Shown here: one piece after another, positions 26,444 through 35,510 of the stretch
How positions within the stretch are numbered: position 1 is the first letter of the stretch
How the letters are laid out: each line of letters opens with the position of its first letter
Assembly (NCBI RefSeq): GCF_003012055.1
Contig: NZ_JYGE01000003.1
Location: forward strand, 558,001-622,000
Source of the DNA: Peptostreptococcus russellii
Lineage (GTDB): Bacteria > Bacillota > Clostridia > Peptostreptococcales > Peptostreptococcaceae
Direction: 5' to 3'
DNA: 64,000 bases
Made by a program: the position numbers and the translations under genes
The notes under the pieces: model-generated
The model's database searches: none
What the model was told of the DNA's origin: nothing
The model's input: the letters and a program-made list of their open reading frames with translations, nothing else

Positions 26444-27283
26444 ATGAGCAAAAAGAAAAAGAACTCTCCTAAATATTCCTTGGCAACCATTTTAATTGCT
26501 TTAGCCATTATTGTTGGGTCCAGGATTACGGGAATAGATTTAAACAAATTTATCAGCAATGACAATGAAACAAAATATGAATCTCAAATAGGTAAAAATG
26601 ATTCACAGAAAGGATCTTCGCTTCAAGATAAATCTTCCAATGATACTAAAATAAAAAATGATAATATTGAATCTGATAAATCTTATAGCAAAGAATTTGA
26701 TTACTATCGTGATGTTCCAGAATATACTGGCAAGCCTAGCGTGACTGTTAATAATGGAAGGCCCTATTTTGCAAAACCAACTAGTACAAAAGTCTATAAG
26801 AACTACTCTGACCTAGATAGAATGAATAGAGTTGGTCCTTGTGAGGTCTTAACTGGACCAGAGTTTTTACCAAAAGAAAAACGTGGTGACATCAGTAATG
26901 TAAAGCCAACAGGATGGAAGCAAAAAAAATATAATTTTGTTGATGGAAAACATCTTTATAATAGATGTCATTTAATTGGATTCCAGATTGCGGGAGATAA
27001 TGATGACTGGAGAAATTTAATGACTGGTACTAGATATATGAATGTTGATGGTATGCTACCGTATGAAAATGAAATTGCAAACTATATAAAAAAAGAAAAA
27101 AAGCATGTAAAGTATCGAGTTAGTCCAATATTCATAAGTGATGAACAGGTAGCACGTGGTGTTTTGATGGAAGCATACAGTGTTGAGGATGATAAGATAG
27201 AAATAAATGCATTCTGCTACAATGTACAGCCTGGTGTTACAATCGATTACAATACTGGCTCATCTAAGTTAAGTAAAAAATAA
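26444..27283 (+). CDS. membrane-anchored DNA/RNA non-specific endonuclease
   Basis: 279 residues. A lysine-rich start and one hydrophobic helix (about residues 13-29) form a signal anchor, followed by a Ser/Asp/Lys-rich spacer to residue 85. The catalytic domain matches the Endonuclea_NS_2 type: YNRCHLIGFQIAGDNDDWRN with the catalytic His in RCH and a metal-binding Asn in RNLMTG, then GMLPYENEIANYI and CYNVQPGVTIDYNTG. The enzyme acts outside the cell, likely scavenging nucleic acid. AAGAGGTG precedes the start. Confidence 0.92.
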   Translation: MSKKKKNSPKYSLATILIALAIIVGSRITGIDLNKFISNDNETKYESQIGKNDSQKGSSLQDKSSNDTKIKNDNIESDKSYSKEFDYYRDVPEYTGKPSVTVNNGRPYFAKPTSTKVYKNYSDLDRMNRVGPCEVLTGPEFLPKEKRGDISNVKPTGWKQKKYNFVDGKHLYNRCHLIGFQIAGDNDDWRNLMTGTRYMNVDGMLPYENEIANYIKKEKKHVKYRVSPIFISDEQVARGVLMEAYSVEDDKIEINAFCYNVQPGVTIDYNTGSSKLSKK

Positions 27284-27317
27284 AATATTAAATATTTATT
27301 GAAAAGATAAGAAATAA

Positions 27318-27356
27318 CAAAAGCAGCTGGTTAGTTAGTCCAGCTGCTTTTGTTTA
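27318..27356 (+). terminator. terminator after the nuclease gene
   Basis: CAAAAGCAGCTGG pairs perfectly with CCAGCTGCTTTTG around a nine-base loop, followed by TTTAT. Confidence 0.92.
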
Positions 27357-28214
27357 TAGCTATTTAAAGGAAATCGTTAGCGAATTTAAATTATACTATT
27401 TATAACTTTATTAGAACTTAATTTAAATTTATAACTTTATTAAAATTAAGTCTTATCTAATCTATGTTTTTTTGTAAAATCAAGCCCCTATTAGAGAATA
27501 AATAAAAATATCTACAAATTTATTTTTCTGTTTCAAAGTATTTAATTTTTATTAATTATTATCTATTCTTTTAATTAGAATCTAAATGAGAAATACATTT
27601 TTTAAAGTAACTACTCTACTATATGCCACCCTTATTTTAAAAAAATATTTTAATATTAACTCAAAAAACTTTTTATCATAAAATTTTATTAAACTCTTTC
27701 TTGTATATTATAATTAAATTTTCAGACTGTTTCAAATAATATTTTATATTGTCACTCTATTCAATCAAGTTTTTATTTATTATATAGTATTTATATAAGT
27801 ATCAAAAAATTAACGAATATAAATTGTATTATCTTGCTACACTTACTATTATACGAGTTTTACCTTATAATTACAAGCATTTTTTAATTATTATTATATA
27901 ATATAGGTTAATTCTTTTGTTTTAATTGATATTTTTTGACTTTATCATACTAATTTTACACTTATTTTTATATTATTTTTAAAAAATCATTCTTAAATAA
28001 ATTATAAATCAAAAATACATTTTTTCTTAATAAATTTAATAATATAAATTTTTGTTTAGATATTACTATTTAAATTTCGACAATTAATTATTTCAAAAAA
28101 ATAATTAAAGAAAGAGCTACTAGAATATACTAATTGCTCTTCGATAAAATACACAATATTCTATTATATTTCACCTGATAATATCATATATAAAAAACTT
28201 TTTTTATTAAAAAA
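27357..28214. other. AT-rich intergenic region
   Basis: About 860 bases between converging genes. No credible gene, known RNA or clear repeat is seen. The only structured element is the minus-strand terminator at 28095-28141. Confidence 0.7.
28095..28141 (-). terminator. terminator of the threonine aldolase-phosphoesterase operon
   Basis: On the minus strand AAGAGC pairs with GCTCTT over an internally paired 18-base loop, followed by TCTTTAATTATTTTTT. Confidence 0.6.
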
Positions 28215-29219
28215 TTATTCAAATTTAATAGAGATAATTTCTGGTCTACAGTTAATTCTTATCTTTAAGGCTGATGATCCCAATCCTTTTGTCACAAACA
28301 TCTTTGAGTTTCCCCTATCATATTCTCCAAAACTATACTTAGGGAAAAACTTCCTATCTGGAGAAAATAATCCTTTCTTGCCTATCCTTACGATACCGCC
28401 ATGTACATGACCTGAAAATACATAATCAGCTCCCCATTTTGCATATTCGTCAAAAATAAGTGGGTTATGTGATAAAAGAATATTGCATTCATCTTTATCC
28501 AGTATGCCAAGCTTATGTTCTATATACTCTTTATTTATCTCCTTAGTTTTTCTGTTACTAAACATATATCTATAGCTTTCAAAAGGAAGAATAAGGCCAT
28601 AAATATTGATATACCTATATTTTTTCTGATTTTTTTTCTTTGGAGTAAATTCTTTATCTATATCTTTTTCATCAATAGACTCACTATTTGCTTTCTTTAT
28701 TTCTTTATTATTTTTTAAATTATCTTTCCCATAATTTTCAGAAAGAGTCTCTCTTTTAAAAACTTTAAAATTTGGATCTATTACCAACTTTTGGTTATTC
28801 AGCCTTTCTATATCCAAATCCTTTACTTGTCTAAAGTATTCCATATAATCATCTTTATATTTCTTTTCTAGAGCTTTATGCTCGTGATTTCCAGTAACAT
28901 AGAAAACTTTATACTTTTGAGATAGGTCTTTTAACAAATTTAAAGCAGCTTCATAGTTTTTCTTTTCCGCTTCTATCATATCTCCAGTAATAAATACTGC
29001 ATCTGGTTTTTCTTTATCAATCAACTCAATTAATCGTTCATTGTTTTTTCCAAATGATTTTCCGTGTAAATCTCCTAACTGTACTATTTTCTTGCCCTTA
29101 AACTTATTTACTAACTTATCTGATTTTATAGAAAATCTAGTCACTTCCAAGTGGTTCGCCTCTACATAAAAATAAGCTATAATTCCAAGTAGCAATAGAA
29201 ACAATGACGTTCCATACAT
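28215..29219 (-). CDS. membrane-anchored metallophosphoesterase (YkuE/LpxH-like calcineurin fold)
   Basis: 334 residues. One N-terminal hydrophobic helix (LFLLLLGIIAYFYV) precedes the metallophosphoesterase motifs: GDLHGKSFG, FITGDMIEA, YVTGNHEH, LLSHNP and SGHVHGG. A charged Lys/Asn-rich insert (about 160-205) separates the two halves. Relatives are manganese phosphodiesterases acting on lipids or nucleotides; the substrate is unknown. The start is two bases after the aldolase stop, and its GGAGG lies within the last aldolase codons, so translation is coupled. Confidence 0.85.
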   Translation of the reverse strand: MYGTSLFLLLLGIIAYFYVEANHLEVTRFSIKSDKLVNKFKGKKIVQLGDLHGKSFGKNNERLIELIDKEKPDAVFITGDMIEAEKKNYEAALNLLKDLSQKYKVFYVTGNHEHKALEKKYKDDYMEYFRQVKDLDIERLNNQKLVIDPNFKVFKRETLSENYGKDNLKNNKEIKKANSESIDEKDIDKEFTPKKKNQKKYRYINIYGLILPFESYRYMFSNRKTKEINKEYIEHKLGILDKDECNILLSHNPLIFDEYAKWGADYVFSGHVHGGIVRIGKKGLFSPDRKFFPKYSFGEYDRGNSKMFVTKGLGSSALKIRINCRPEIISIKFE

Positions 29220-29221
29220 TC

Positions 29222-30271
29222 TTACATACCTCCTATTGCATCTTCAAGAAATTCAATAGACTCTTCTGTTGTAGCCCAACTACTACAAAATCTAGTTGCA
29301 CTTTTATCTTCGTCAATATCTAACTCAATATTAAAACTTATATTTTTTTCTCTTAACTTTTCTTGCTGATCTTTAGTTAATATTGGAAACTGCTGGTTTG
29401 TATATGATTCAACTAAAAATTCTATGCCCTTATCTTCAAAAGCTTTTTTAATTCTCATAGCGTAATCATATGCCTTTTTACATTTATTTATATAGTTGTT
29501 ATCTGTAAACAAAGTATCAAATTGTATACCTAGCATTCTTCCTTTTGCCAAAACACCACCATTATGCTTTGATATGCATTTAAAGTCTTTATTATATTTA
29601 TTATTTGTAAAACAAACTGCCTCACCAAACATAGCACCGCATTTTGTTCCGCCAATATAAAATACATCTGTATACTTTGCCAAATCCTCTAGTGTTATGT
29701 CGTTTTCATCAGAAGAAAGTGCATATGCTAATCTTGCTCCATCCAAAAACAAAGGCATTTCAAATTTATCACATACCTTCTTTATATTAATCAGCTCTTC
29801 TCTTGTATAAAGTGCTCCTCTTTCAGTTGGATGCGAAATATATACTGCAGCTGGCTGAACTTTATGCCAGTCATCCTTTTCAAAGAAATCACTTAAATAT
29901 CCATCTAAAGCAGATGATGATATCTTAGATTCATTGTCTAGCTTATCGTCATTATTAGATAGAGTAATCACCTTGTGACCTCTTCCCTCTATAGCACCTA
30001 CCTCATGAACATTTATATGCCCAAGTATTGGAGATACTACACCTTGATGTGGTCTTAATATTGCATCAAGTACGATCATATTTGCTTGTGTTCCTCCTAC
30101 TAAGAAATGAACATCCACATCTTTCTTACAAGCCTTTTGGATTTTAACTTCTGCCGACTCACAGTACTTATCTGCCCTGTAGCCTGGTGACTGTTCATAG
30201 TTAGTTTTTACAAGCTCATCTAATATTTCTTTAATGCATCCTTCTGCATAGTCATTCTCAAATCTAAACAT
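29222..30271 (-). CDS. low-specificity L-threonine aldolase
   Basis: 349 residues from ATG 30271, chosen for GAGGAGGAAG directly upstream; a longer frame reaches 30319 without a signal. PLP fold-type I enzyme of the beta-eliminating lyase family: FENDYAEGC, VGGTQANMIVLDA, HVHEVGAIEG-like INVHEVGAIEGRGH, FLDGARLAYAL, and the Schiff-base lysine in YIGGTKCGAMFGE. It cleaves threonine or allo-threonine to glycine and acetaldehyde. Co-transcribed with the phosphoesterase downstream. Confidence 0.92.
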   Translation of the reverse strand: MFRFENDYAEGCIKEILDELVKTNYEQSPGYRADKYCESAEVKIQKACKKDVDVHFLVGGTQANMIVLDAILRPHQGVVSPILGHINVHEVGAIEGRGHKVITLSNNDDKLDNESKISSSALDGYLSDFFEKDDWHKVQPAAVYISHPTERGALYTREELINIKKVCDKFEMPLFLDGARLAYALSSDENDITLEDLAKYTDVFYIGGTKCGAMFGEAVCFTNNKYNKDFKCISKHNGGVLAKGRMLGIQFDTLFTDNNYINKCKKAYDYAMRIKKAFEDKGIEFLVESYTNQQFPILTKDQQEKLREKNISFNIELDIDEDKSATRFCSSWATTEESIEFLEDAIGGM

Positions 30272-30492
30272 ATTCTTCCTCCTCAAACTTTTATTTTCAT
30301 TGCTATAACTATTATACAATAAATAATTGTTATTTTGTTTAATTTAAGAAAATTATTATATTGATAAAAATTCAATCTTTTAATTTTATTAGCTTCTTAT
30401 TTTTCTTAGCTTGATAATCAACACATCTCAATCTATATTTTTAATAAAACTCTCAAGCTTAAATTTTTAAACTTAGCTTATTTAAAGATTTT

Positions 30493-30501
30493 TGTTATAA
30501 T
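30493..30501 (+). promoter_or_regulatory. extended -10 upstream of the tyrosine recombinase gene
   Basis: TGTTATAAT 33 bases before the ATG, no strong -35. Confidence 0.45.
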
Positions 30502-30534
30502 ATAATAGATAGATATATTATAAGGAGGCTAATT

Positions 30535-31674
30535 ATGGTTAAAAAAATTAATAATAAATCATCTAGACCAGATAACATTGTAATACGTGATCATATGGTT
30601 ATAGAAGAATGTGAACATATAGAATCTGAACTTCCATCTTTTATGAGGGATTACTTTGTATATCTTAGAGGATCTGTTGCACCAACTACTAGAAGAGCTT
30701 ATCTTCATGATATAAAGTTTTTCTGTGACTACCTTATTGGAACTGATCTTTTTACCAATGCAGAAAATCCAAAAGATATACTTTTAGAAGAGTTTAATGA
30801 AATCAAAGCAAGAGATGTTAACTTATTCTTAGGTGACTATTGCAATAGATATTATAAAGAGATAAATGATGAAAGAGTACTATTTGAAAATAATAATAAG
30901 GCACTAGCAAGAAAAAAATCATCTATATCTACTTTATTTAAATTCTTATTTAGAAATGAACAGATAGACGAGGATATTACAAGTGGCTTCAATCCTATAA
31001 AACTGCCTAAGCCACAACCAGATGCTATAAAAAGACTTGCTATTGATGAAGTCTCCATTATGTTAGATGCAGTAGAGAGTGGAAATGGGCTTACAGATAA
31101 AGAAAAAGAGTACTGGATGAAGACAAAGCTAAGAGACAGAGCCATACTAGTATTATTTGTAACTTATGGTCTTAGATTAAATGAACTAAGGGAGTTAAAT
31201 ATTTCCTCTTTTAATTTTTCTAGAGGAGAGTTTGTAATCTATAGAAAAAGAGGCAAGGAAGTTTTAATGCCTATAAACGATGCCTGCGAAAAGGTAGTAA
31301 AGGAATATATAGATTTTGAAAGGCCAAAAGATGATCAAATTCAAGAGGAATATCAAGATGCACTATTCTTATCTCTTCAAAAGAAAAGAATGTCAGCAAA
31401 GTCTATAAGAGCATTAGTAAAGAAATATACCTCTATAGGTATGAAAACTGATAGAAATAGAGGCTATAGTCCACATAAGTTACGTGCAACCGCTGCTACA
31501 TCACTTATTCAAACAGGTTTTTCAATATATGATGTACAAAACCTTCTAGATCATGACAATGTAACTACTACACAACTATATGCTGCCCATAGAAAGAACT
31601 TAAAGCGTGATATTGTTGAAAATTTCGATTGGCTAGACGATGAACATGCACTTGGAAAGAAAAGAGATGATTAA
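30535..31674 (+). CDS. tyrosine site-specific recombinase (XerC/XerD-like)
   Basis: 379 residues. An N-terminal SAM-like DNA-binding domain (about 30-140) is followed by the catalytic domain: Arg214 in YGLRLNELRE, HKLR at 314-317, His340 in LLDHDN and nucleophile Tyr349 in TTTQLY. Most Xer proteins are near 300 residues, so this one is long by about 40 at each of the N-terminus and tail. AAGGAGG precedes the start. It lies next to lexA with no mobile-element context, so it is likely the chromosomal dimer-resolution recombinase. No dif site was found in the window. Confidence 0.88.
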   Translation: MVKKINNKSSRPDNIVIRDHMVIEECEHIESELPSFMRDYFVYLRGSVAPTTRRAYLHDIKFFCDYLIGTDLFTNAENPKDILLEEFNEIKARDVNLFLGDYCNRYYKEINDERVLFENNNKALARKKSSISTLFKFLFRNEQIDEDITSGFNPIKLPKPQPDAIKRLAIDEVSIMLDAVESGNGLTDKEKEYWMKTKLRDRAILVLFVTYGLRLNELRELNISSFNFSRGEFVIYRKRGKEVLMPINDACEKVVKEYIDFERPKDDQIQEEYQDALFLSLQKKRMSAKSIRALVKKYTSIGMKTDRNRGYSPHKLRATAATSLIQTGFSIYDVQNLLDHDNVTTTQLYAAHRKNLKRDIVENFDWLDDEHALGKKRDD

Positions 31675-31732
31675 TTCTTTTTTATTTCATATAAATAAAG
31701 TCATTTTATAGATTATATTTATATTAGACTCC

Positions 31733-31761
31733 TTGAACATATGTTCACATCGTGATATAAT
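31733..31761 (+). promoter_or_regulatory. lexA promoter with LexA (SOS) box
   Basis: TTGAAC (31733-31738), 17-base spacer, and TATAAT (31756-31761) with TG extension. A perfect Firmicute LexA box, GAACATATGTTC (31735-31746), overlaps the -35. LexA bound there would block its own promoter, the normal SOS autoregulation. Confidence 0.92.
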
Positions 31762-31792
31762 AGACTCATTATAATGGAATGAGGGATAAATT

Positions 31793-32431
31793 ATGTATGA
31801 GGATTTAAAAGAAAAAGATATTTTGGTACTTGAATATATCAAAGAACATAGTGGAGCAAAAGGATACCCACCTTCAGTAAGAGAGATTTGCAAGAAACTA
31901 GGTATTAAGTCAACCTCTACTGTATTTAAAATTTTAAATAGACTAGAAAAATATGATTATATCAGAAAGGATGCTACAAAGCCAAGAGCTATAGAGATAT
32001 TAGATAAGGGAGTTAGCTCTGAAAATATAGTAGGATTTAACTCTGAAGTAATAAATATTCCTATAGTCGGTCAAATAGCCGCTGGAGAACCTATCTTTGC
32101 AGAAGAAAATATTGAAGAATATATGACTCTTCCATCTTCATATGTAAAGGGAAAGAATTGCTTTATGCTACGTGTAAAGGGCGATAGTATGATAGATGTT
32201 GGTATTATGGATAGAGATTATATAATTGTCGATTCCTCACAAATAAATCCAATAGATGGTAAAATCGTAGTAGCTCTTGTCAATGAAGATAGCTCGACTG
32301 TAAAAACACTTCTAAGAAAAGATAATAAAATTATATTGAAGCCAGAGAATGAACTTTATGAAGAAATGGTATTTGAAGCTGATCAAGTAAGTATAATGGG
32401 AACAGTTACGGGCGTTTTTAGAGTAATATAA
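31793..32431 (+). CDS. lexA: SOS repressor LexA
   Basis: 212 residues. The N-terminal winged helix contains GYPPSVREICKKLGIKSTSTV. The C-terminal self-cleaving domain has the Ala97-Gly98 cleavage site (QIAAGEPIFAEE), Ser132 (GDSMIDVG) and Lys171. RecA filaments trigger autocleavage and release SOS genes. GAATGAGGG precedes the start. Its promoter carries one LexA box; I saw no second SOS box in the window. Confidence 0.97.
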   Translation: MYEDLKEKDILVLEYIKEHSGAKGYPPSVREICKKLGIKSTSTVFKILNRLEKYDYIRKDATKPRAIEILDKGVSSENIVGFNSEVINIPIVGQIAAGEPIFAEENIEEYMTLPSSYVKGKNCFMLRVKGDSMIDVGIMDRDYIIVDSSQINPIDGKIVVALVNEDSSTVKTLLRKDNKIILKPENELYEEMVFEADQVSIMGTVTGVFRVI

Positions 32432-32442
32432 TACTTTAAACT

Positions 32443-32475
32443 AAAAAGCTACCATAAAATATGGTAGCTTTTTTA
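32443..32475. terminator. bidirectional terminator between lexA and tdk
   Basis: AAAAAGCTACCAT pairs with ATGGTAGCTTTTT around a five-base loop, with A and T runs on the two sides serving both convergent genes. Confidence 0.92.
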
Positions 32476-32486
32476 ATGTAAACTAT

Positions 32487-33050
32487 TTACTCTCCAAAAT
32501 TTCCTTCTTTGTAGTGTTTTCTGCAAAGAGCTGTATACTTATCATTGGCGCCTAACTCTATTTGCTCACCTTCTCGAATAATGCCCTTGTCATTATATCT
32601 TGCATTACAAGTAGCTTTCGATCCGCACCAACATACTGTCTTTACCTCGTGTATCTCATCTGCTATAGTAATAAGCCTTTGAGAACCTTCAAACAAACAA
32701 TTTTTAAAGTCTGCCCTAAGTCCATAGCACATCACTGGTATCGATAATACATCAACAATATCCGATAAAAAATCAATCTGATCCTTTGTAGCAAATTGTA
32801 TCTCATCAACAATTATACAGTCATAACTTTTTATTTCTTCCTGTGAATATTTCATGAAGTTCGATAATAACTCGCATTCATGTTCAAGACCAATCCTAGA
32901 TTTAATTTTATAGGCACCATCTCTTACATCAAGATCAGCTTTTACAAGAAGAGATCTTTTACCTCTTTCATGATAATTATAATGTACCATTAATACATTC
33001 GCTGTCTTAGAGCTACCCATTACTCCATAGTAAAAATATAACTTTGCCAT
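32487..33050 (-). CDS. tdk: thymidine kinase
   Basis: 187 residues. It resembles the E. coli-like branch of type II thymidine kinases: KLYFYYGVMGSSKTANVL (P-loop with SSKT rather than SGKS), Walker B CIIVDEIQFA, CYGLRADF, and zinc-binding cysteines in CWCG and CRKHY. It phosphorylates thymidine for dTMP salvage. AGAGGAGAG precedes the start. It follows the ftsH transcript and ends at a terminator shared with lexA. Confidence 0.95.
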   Translation of the reverse strand: MAKLYFYYGVMGSSKTANVLMVHYNYHERGKRSLLVKADLDVRDGAYKIKSRIGLEHECELLSNFMKYSQEEIKSYDCIIVDEIQFATKDQIDFLSDIVDVLSIPVMCYGLRADFKNCLFEGSQRLITIADEIHEVKTVCWCGSKATCNARYNDKGIIREGEQIELGANDKYTALCRKHYKEGNFGE

Positions 33051-33067
33051 CTATCTATTCTCTCCTC

Positions 33068-33565
33068 TTATAAAAATAGTGCCATAGCAAATATTAAAAT
33101 TGTACCTACTATCCAGCATATAGTCATATGCATATCAACACTAGATTTATCTTTCAAAAATCTATCCTTATACTTATCATCTATATGATTAGCATCTTCC
33201 TTTAAAGTTTTTATTTTTTTATAGTAATCGTAATTTCCATAAAATCCTGTTCTCAAATATATTAAAAAAGATAGTACATATATAGAAATCCACAAAGGTG
33301 TCTTTAAGTAATATGCTACTGTCGCCAAGCAAGCCTGTATACCTATTATAATAGCTCCTTTGTATGTCATCTTTCTATATACATACCAAAATGGAGAAAA
33401 TAACAGTGCTTGTAGGTTAAAGCTCTTTGTCTTACCCTCTTTTTCAAATACTTCAAATATAGGCTTATAGTACTCATAGTTTTTTCCAACTAGATCCTCT
33501 TCGCTTATTTTTCTATTGTTCTTTATTACTGTTATACTTTCTTCTTTTTTATTAAAGAGTTTCAT
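33068..33565 (-). CDS. DUF2628 membrane protein
   Basis: 165 residues from ATG 33565, with GGTGGTG about eight bases upstream; a GTG at 33577 is an alternative. The start overlaps the end of ftsH by 14 bases in another frame, so translation is likely coupled. The DUF2628 hallmark NLQALLFSPFWYVYRKM is followed by three to four membrane helices; a short cytoplasmic head contains YYKPIFEVFEKEGK. Function unknown. Confidence 0.8.
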   Translation of the reverse strand: MKLFNKKEESITVIKNNRKISEEDLVGKNYEYYKPIFEVFEKEGKTKSFNLQALLFSPFWYVYRKMTYKGAIIIGIQACLATVAYYLKTPLWISIYVLSFLIYLRTGFYGNYDYYKKIKTLKEDANHIDDKYKDRFLKDKSSVDMHMTICWIVGTILIFAMALFL

Positions 33566-35471
33566 CTTCTGCACCACCTATACTTTCTTCATCTAATTCT
33601 AATGAAGATTCTGGTTTAGGAGTAATTTCATATTTACTGTCTAATATATCCATAAATTCTTCACCTGTTATTGTTTCATTTTTTAGTAGATAGGCAGATA
33701 TCTCATGTAGCTTATCTAAATTGTCATTTAATATCTTTATTGCATTTGCATGACACTCACTTACTATTTTAATTACAGAGTTATCTATAATAGTAGAAGT
33801 CTCTGGTGAACAAGCTAGAGATGCATCTCCTCCTAAGTAGGCATTATTGACCGTTTCAAGTGCTACCATTCCAAATTTCTCATCCATACCAAATCTAGTA
33901 ATCATTGCCCTAGCAATCTTTGTTGCCATTTCTATATCATTTGAAGCCCCTGAAGTCTTAGTGTTAAATATTACCTCTTCAGCTGCTCTACCACCTGTAT
34001 AAGTAGTAATCTTATCCAATGCTTCATCTTTAGTCATAAGTACCTTTTCTACCTCATCTAGCTGCATAGTATATCCAAGTGCCCCTGATGTTCTAGGTAT
34101 AATAGTAATCTTATGTACAGGAGCAGAGTGTTTTCCACTTGCAGCAACTAAAGCATGTCCTACCTCGTGATAAGCAATAATCTTCTTTTCATCTTCATTA
34201 ATTACTGCTCCCTTTCTCTGATATCCTGCTATTACAGTTTCAACTGATTCTTCTAGATCTTCCTGTATTATTTCTTTTCTTCCCATTCTAACAGCTCTTA
34301 ATGCTGCCTCATTTACTATATTGGCAAGCTCAGCACCTGATGCACCGGATGTTGCTCTTGCAACCTGATTATAATCTATATCATCTGATTTATTAACACC
34401 TTTGGCATGAACCTTTAATATAGACTCTCTTCCATTTACGTCAGGTAATTCTACTGGAACTCTTCTATCAAATCTACCAGGTCTTAAAAGAGCCTTATCT
34501 AAAGATTCTGGTCTATTAGTAGCCGCTAATATTACAACACCTATACCATCTTCAAATCCATCCATCTCACTTAGTAGCTGATTTAAAGTTTGTTCTCTCT
34601 CATCATTACCACCAAAGTTAGAATCTCTCTTTTTACCTATTGCATCTATCTCATCTATAAATACTATACTAGGTGCTTTTTCCTTAGCTTGTTTGAATAA
34701 GTCTCTTACTCTTGAAGCTCCCATACCAACAAACATCTCAACAAACTCTGAACCAGATATTGAGAAAAACGGAACTTCTGCTTCTCCTGCAACCGCCTTA
34801 GCTAATAATGTTTTACCTGTTCCTGGAGGTCCTACCAATAAGGCACCCGTCGGCATCTTTGCACCAATAGATGTATATTTCTTTGGATCGTGAAGAAAGT
34901 CAACTATTTCATTTAAAGCTTCTTTTGCTTCATCTTGACCTGCAACATCATCAAAAGTAATTCCTGTAGACTTTACATAAAGTTTTGCATTACTTTTGCC
35001 AAATGACATCATTCCACCTGGTCCACCCATTTTCTTGCCCATACTTTTTAGTAAGAACCTTCCTATCATCCAGAAGAAGAAGAAAGGTAGTACCCAAGTT
35101 AATATAAAGTAAAGAATAGGTGTATTTTCTGAAGGTATCTCCTGCTTATAGTTTGCACCTGACTTTTCTAATTCTTTTACTAGTTCAGGGTCATTTACAA
35201 CTCCAGTTATATAAGACTTATTATCATCTTTTTTATTACTAGTAAACTTAATCTTTTTGTCGTCAATAGTTACATCTTTTACCTTTTTATCTTCAAGCAT
35301 TTCTATAAATGTACTATAACCGACTTCCTCTGCCTTCTTCTTTTCCATATTAGGTATAAATATACTATTTAATATCAATATGAAAATTAATAAGACACCA
35401 TAAAACCAAATAAAACTGGAATTCGGTTTTTTATTATTATTATTGTTACTATCATTACTGTTATTATTCAT
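33552..35471 (-). CDS. ftsH: ATP-dependent zinc metalloprotease FtsH
   Basis: 639 residues. An Asn-rich head (about 18 residues) precedes the first membrane helix; a second lies near residue 110. The AAA+ module has Walker A GPPGTGKT, Walker B VFIDEIDAIG and the arginine-finger region RPGRFDRRV. The protease domain has zinc motif HEVGH near residue 432. FtsH degrades misfolded membrane and some regulatory proteins. GGGGTGAG precedes the start. It is the first gene of the ftsH-DUF2628-tdk group. Confidence 0.97.
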   Translation of the reverse strand: MNNNSNDSNNNNNKKPNSSFIWFYGVLLIFILILNSIFIPNMEKKKAEEVGYSTFIEMLEDKKVKDVTIDDKKIKFTSNKKDDNKSYITGVVNDPELVKELEKSGANYKQEIPSENTPILYFILTWVLPFFFFWMIGRFLLKSMGKKMGGPGGMMSFGKSNAKLYVKSTGITFDDVAGQDEAKEALNEIVDFLHDPKKYTSIGAKMPTGALLVGPPGTGKTLLAKAVAGEAEVPFFSISGSEFVEMFVGMGASRVRDLFKQAKEKAPSIVFIDEIDAIGKKRDSNFGGNDEREQTLNQLLSEMDGFEDGIGVVILAATNRPESLDKALLRPGRFDRRVPVELPDVNGRESILKVHAKGVNKSDDIDYNQVARATSGASGAELANIVNEAALRAVRMGRKEIIQEDLEESVETVIAGYQRKGAVINEDEKKIIAYHEVGHALVAASGKHSAPVHKITIIPRTSGALGYTMQLDEVEKVLMTKDEALDKITTYTGGRAAEEVIFNTKTSGASNDIEMATKIARAMITRFGMDEKFGMVALETVNNAYLGGDASLACSPETSTIIDNSVIKIVSECHANAIKILNDNLDKLHEISAYLLKNETITGEEFMDILDSKYEITPKPESSLELDEESIGGAEDETL

Positions 35472-35510
35472 TTTCTCACCCCTTGACTATTTTAATATAT
35501 CAATTTATAA

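Noticed and set aside
30535..31674. Integrase of a mobile element
   Set aside because: No attachment repeats, excisionase or cargo genes are near; it is flanked by housekeeping genes and lexA, fitting a chromosomal Xer-type enzyme.
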